DNA of 7,729 nt from Defluviitaleaceae bacterium (GTDB lineage Bacteria > Bacillota > Clostridia > Lachnospirales > WRAX01), in the NCBI GenBank assembly GCA_009787945.1, contig WQSI01000080.1, forward strand, positions 1 to 7,729, in the 5' to 3' direction. Shown one piece after another: positions 6,385-7,729 of this stretch (the stretch's first letter is position 1; each line of letters starts with the position of its first letter). The translations under genes and the position numbers were made by a program. Under the pieces are notes generated by a model. That model was not told where the DNA came from. It saw only the letters and a program-made list of their open reading frames with translations, and made no database searches.

Positions 6385-6797
6385 GAAATCATTAATTTTT
6401 TAACATCTGGCGGCAAAGCGTCAACATCGCAGTTTAAAGTTATAAAAAACTCCACATTATTATCGTTGCTGATTTTGTTTAGAGAAGTCATAACTGTAGA
6501 CAGGTCATCATTAGGCAACTCCTCAATGATGCCGCATAGCCCGTCAATAAAAATTTCTTGTATGTCACTGTTCTGGGAAATCATACCGCAAACAAACGCT
6601 ACAAACTCCCTATAATTGGAAAGGGGATATTCGGATGTGTCCACCAAACGAATGTCCCTGTGGACATGGTGCATGTTTCGCTTGTCATCATCCACAAAAA
6701 CAATGTGACCTGTGGTGTTTGCCAAATGGTCGTTGGCAAGCCCAATCAACTTTCTCGTCTTACCTTCGCCCTTCGCCCCCGCAAATAAGTTTATCAT
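6381..6797 (-). CDS. small P-loop ATP-binding protein, function unknown
   Basis: The 138-residue product begins MINLFAGAKGEGKT, with Walker A GAKGEGKT at residues 7-14. A hydrophobic strand ending in acid, IFIDG (82-86, Asp85), is a plausible Walker B. HIVFVDDDKR (31-40) is another strand-plus-acid segment. This organisation resembles short clostridial P-loop proteins that are often auto-annotated as PilT-like or ATP-binding; it is far too short to be a PilT motor. TAGGAGGAGA (6803-6812 on this strand) provides a strong ribosome binding site, with AGGAGG 8 bases before the ATG. It is a single-gene unit with its own promoter, convergent with the DUF4241 genes. The Walker motif makes nucleotide binding likely; substrate and partner are unknown. 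Confidence 0.82.
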   Translation of the reverse strand: MINLFAGAKGEGKTRKLIGLANDHLANTTGHIVFVDDDKRNMHHVHRDIRLVDTSEYPLSNYREFVAFVCGMISQNSDIQEIFIDGLCGIIEELPNDDLSTVMTSLNKISNDNNVEFFITLNCDVDALPPDVKKLMIS

Positions 6798-6835
6798 AAT
6801 ATTCTCCTCCTAAAAGATGTTGTTTGCTTTGTTTA

Positions 6836-6864
6836 ATTATAACTAATTATACAAACAATTGCAA
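6836..6864 (-). promoter_or_regulatory. sigma-A promoter of the small P-loop gene
   Basis: On the minus strand TTGCAA (6859-6864) is followed after 17 bases by a perfect TATAAT (6836-6841). The start point would be near 6829, giving a leader of about 30 bases that includes the ribosome binding site. Confidence 0.75.
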
Positions 6865-6939
6865 CCCCTAATTTTTGTCGGTGCTAAAATAAACTTTGCA
6901 GAAATATCATAGAAACTTTGTTAATATATAAACTTTTTA

Positions 6940-6968
6940 TTGCTTTTTCACGTATCATGTGATAGGAT
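6940..6968 (+). promoter_or_regulatory. probable extended -10 promoter for the small membrane-protein unit
   Basis: TTGCTT (6940-6945), a 17-base spacer and TAGGAT (6963-6968) preceded by TG one base away (6960-6961) make an extended -10 promoter. An imperfect palindrome, CACGTATCATGTG (6949-6961), lies in the spacer and could bind a regulator. Bases 6865-6939 between the two divergent promoters are A/T-rich and show no gene. Confidence 0.5.
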
Positions 6969-7010
6969 TATTTAACAAGAAATTCAAATTTAAGGAAGAG
7001 GGTAGATTTT

Positions 7011-7112
7011 ATGAATTTATTCGTTAAGTTAGGTGAAGCCACAACAAACACGTTGATGACGGACTACATAACACTGATATTACACATTCAAGGCTCTACC
7101 CCTGGCAGTTGA
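7011..7112 (+). CDS. possible 33-residue small protein or leader peptide
   Basis: ATG 7011 is preceded by a purine-rich site (AGGAAGAGGG) with its GAGGG about 9 bases upstream, and lies about 35 bases after the likely transcription start. The peptide begins MNLFVKLGEATTNTLM and ends GSTPGS. It has no strong membrane helix, though LFVKLG and YITLILHI are hydrophobic stretches. Its TGA (7110-7112) falls two bases before the ATG of the next gene, which has no ribosome binding site of its own. That spacing is what translational coupling would need. I do not recognise the peptide. It could be a leader, a small protein, or the decayed front of a larger gene. Confidence 0.4.
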   Translation: MNLFVKLGEATTNTLMTDYITLILHIQGSTPGS

Positions 7113-7114
7113 TT

Positions 7115-7348
7115 ATGAAATATTTCATACCAGTAGCTATTTTAGCTATTTTACTTAGTGGGTTTTTAGCAATAGGAACGTCACATACGTTAGTAGACGA
7201 ATACTTTTTTGTGATGCCCATTTTCTTCACCCTGTTTATTTCAATCTGCACATCATTCATTATATACAAAATAGAAAAACTAACAAAGAAAATGGAAAAA
7301 CGCAGGTCAATAGATGAAGATGACGAAGAGGATGAAGATGAAGAGTAG
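7115..7348 (+). CDS. small two-helix membrane protein with acidic tail
   Basis: From ATG 7115 the product is 77 residues; a TTG at 7109 is an alternative start. Two hydrophobic helices (about 3-21 and 31-51) are joined by a short loop. A basic amphipathic stretch follows, YKIEKLTKKMEKRR (51-64), and the protein ends in eleven consecutive Asp/Glu residues (67-77). The positive charges after helix 2 predict both ends in the cytoplasm. The acidic tail is encoded by a GAT/GAA-type simple repeat and may vary in length between strains. No homology is recognised and no function is assigned. It probably depends on the small ORF just upstream for translation, and a rho-independent terminator follows closely. 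Confidence 0.6.
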   Translation: MKYFIPVAILAILLSGFLAIGTSHTLVDEYFFVMPIFFTLFISICTSFIIYKIEKLTKKMEKRRSIDEDDEEDEDEE

Positions 7349-7370
7349 AAATAGCCCGACAAAAACCCGA

Positions 7371-7410
7371 ACCCCACCAATCCGTTTTTCTGGTTTGGTG
7401 GGGGTTTTTT
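7371..7410 (+). terminator. rho-independent terminator
   Basis: CCCCACCAA (7372-7380) pairs with TTGGTGGGG (7395-7403) around a 14-base loop. The stem is followed by one more G and a run of six T. It ends the transcript of the small membrane-protein gene. Confidence 0.85.
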
Positions 7411-7675
7411 GATCGCCCTATCTTAGAAATATCAAACTGTTTTGCGGTTTCTTTCACTTCGCTGATTATAATTTCAACTGGGCTTATTCTTAAATAAGGT
7501 GGAAAAAATATTAAAAGGAATTGAAAAACTCCTTGGCGAGGAAGAGGAAAGTGAATTCGAAGAATAATTTGACTAATTTTAAAAACACCCCAACCCCAAA
7601 AACCCCCAAAATCAGCGGTTTTCCCCCTCCCCAAAAACTTTTTCAAAAAATATTCAATTTTTTTCAAAAAAAAGC
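7411..7675. other. region without a convincing gene
   Basis: I see no supported gene here. Two weak coding-like pieces exist. On the minus strand, about 7415-7490, the residues ISEVKETAKQFDISKIGRS resemble a helix-turn-helix fragment. On the plus strand, a GTG-started 22-codon ORF (7499-7567) encodes an acidic peptide ending EEEESEFEE without a properly spaced ribosome binding site. Both may be remnants. The right part is a C/A-rich and then A/T-rich tract leading to the promoter at 7676. Confidence 0.4.
7588..7632 (-). other. putative G-quadruplex-forming G-tracts
   Basis: The plus strand carries C-runs at 7588-7591, 7594-7597, 7603-7607, 7623-7627 and 7629-7632. On the minus strand these are five tracts of four or five G, separated by 1, 15, 5 and 2 bases. 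Four such tracts could form a four-layer quadruplex. The tract lies about 45 bases upstream of the next promoter. Folding is an inference from the pattern alone. Confidence 0.5.
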
Positions 7676-7704
7676 TTGACTTTTACTTCAGGTGATGATA
7701 TACT
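7676..7704 (+). promoter_or_regulatory. near-consensus extended -10 promoter reading out of the window
   Basis: TTGACT (7676-7681), a 17-base spacer and TATACT (7699-7704) preceded by TG one base away (7695-7696) form a strong sigma-A promoter. A/T-rich tracts just upstream (7633-7673) could act as an UP element. Transcription should begin near 7711. Only about 19 bases of the transcript are visible, including GC-TTCG-GC, a potential stable tetraloop hairpin, so a structured RNA or leader is possible. Confidence 0.75.
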
Positions 7705-7729
7705 AAGTTTCGTTGCTTCGGCAGACAAC

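Noticed and set aside
7260..7667. 135-codon minus-strand ORF
   Set aside because: It runs antisense to the membrane-protein gene and terminator, and its residues are low-complexity translations of G-tracts and acidic-tail codons. Only a short internal stretch looks protein-like.
7713..7729. Similarity of TTGCTTCGGCAG to the 5' end of U6 snRNA
   Set aside because: The genome is bacterial by every other sign, and the match is a common UUCG tetraloop hairpin.
1..7729. CRISPR array, tRNA, rRNA or phage integration site
   Set aside because: No direct-repeat array, no tRNA-like cloverleaf and no integrase gene were seen on either strand.

Overview
The window looks like a chromosomal segment from a low- to mid-GC Firmicute, probably an anaerobic Clostridia-type bacterium. 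The grounds are strong AGGAGG-type ribosome binding sites, TTG start codons, near-consensus sigma-A promoters with 17-bp spacers, a PcrA-type helicase, a TelA-family protein, and a small P-loop protein of a kind I associate with Clostridia. This placement is inference, since the window holds no rRNA or other taxonomic marker.

Layout. Bases 1-947 are the 3' part of an alpha/beta-hydrolase gene whose nucleophile half lies before the window. A good sigma-A promoter (979-1007) then starts a same-strand cluster: pcrA helicase (1036-3138), telA-family gene (3139-4287, zero gap), a P-loop kinase-like gene (4302-4989), and two tandem DUF4241-family paralogues (about 4976-5656 and 5672-6325). The cluster ends at a 20-bp perfect inverted repeat that should terminate transcription from both sides (6335-6384). 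The kinase-like gene is broken by a 115-bp element with matching 12-bp terminal inverted repeats and an internal hairpin. Removing exactly those 115 bases rejoins the two halves in frame as a 190-residue protein, so I read the element as a MITE-like insertion.

On the minus strand a 138-residue P-loop protein (6381-6797) converges on the shared terminator and has its own promoter. To its right, on the plus strand, are a promoter, a 33-codon ORF with a ribosome binding site (7011-7112), and a 77-residue two-helix membrane protein with an 11-residue acidic tail (7115-7348), followed by a rho-independent terminator. The last 320 bases hold no convincing gene. They contain a C-rich tract that reads as five G-tracts on the minus strand (a G-quadruplex candidate), an A/T-rich stretch, and a near-consensus extended -10 promoter that fires out of the window into an unidentified transcript.

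Functionally, only PcrA (DNA unwinding in repair and replication) has a firm role. Nothing in the sequence proves that the genes downstream of pcrA share its job; they share a transcript by spacing. The most noteworthy items are the kinase-disrupting MITE-like element, the DUF4241 pair whose first copy lacks a canonical start codon, and the G-tract/promoter region at the right end.
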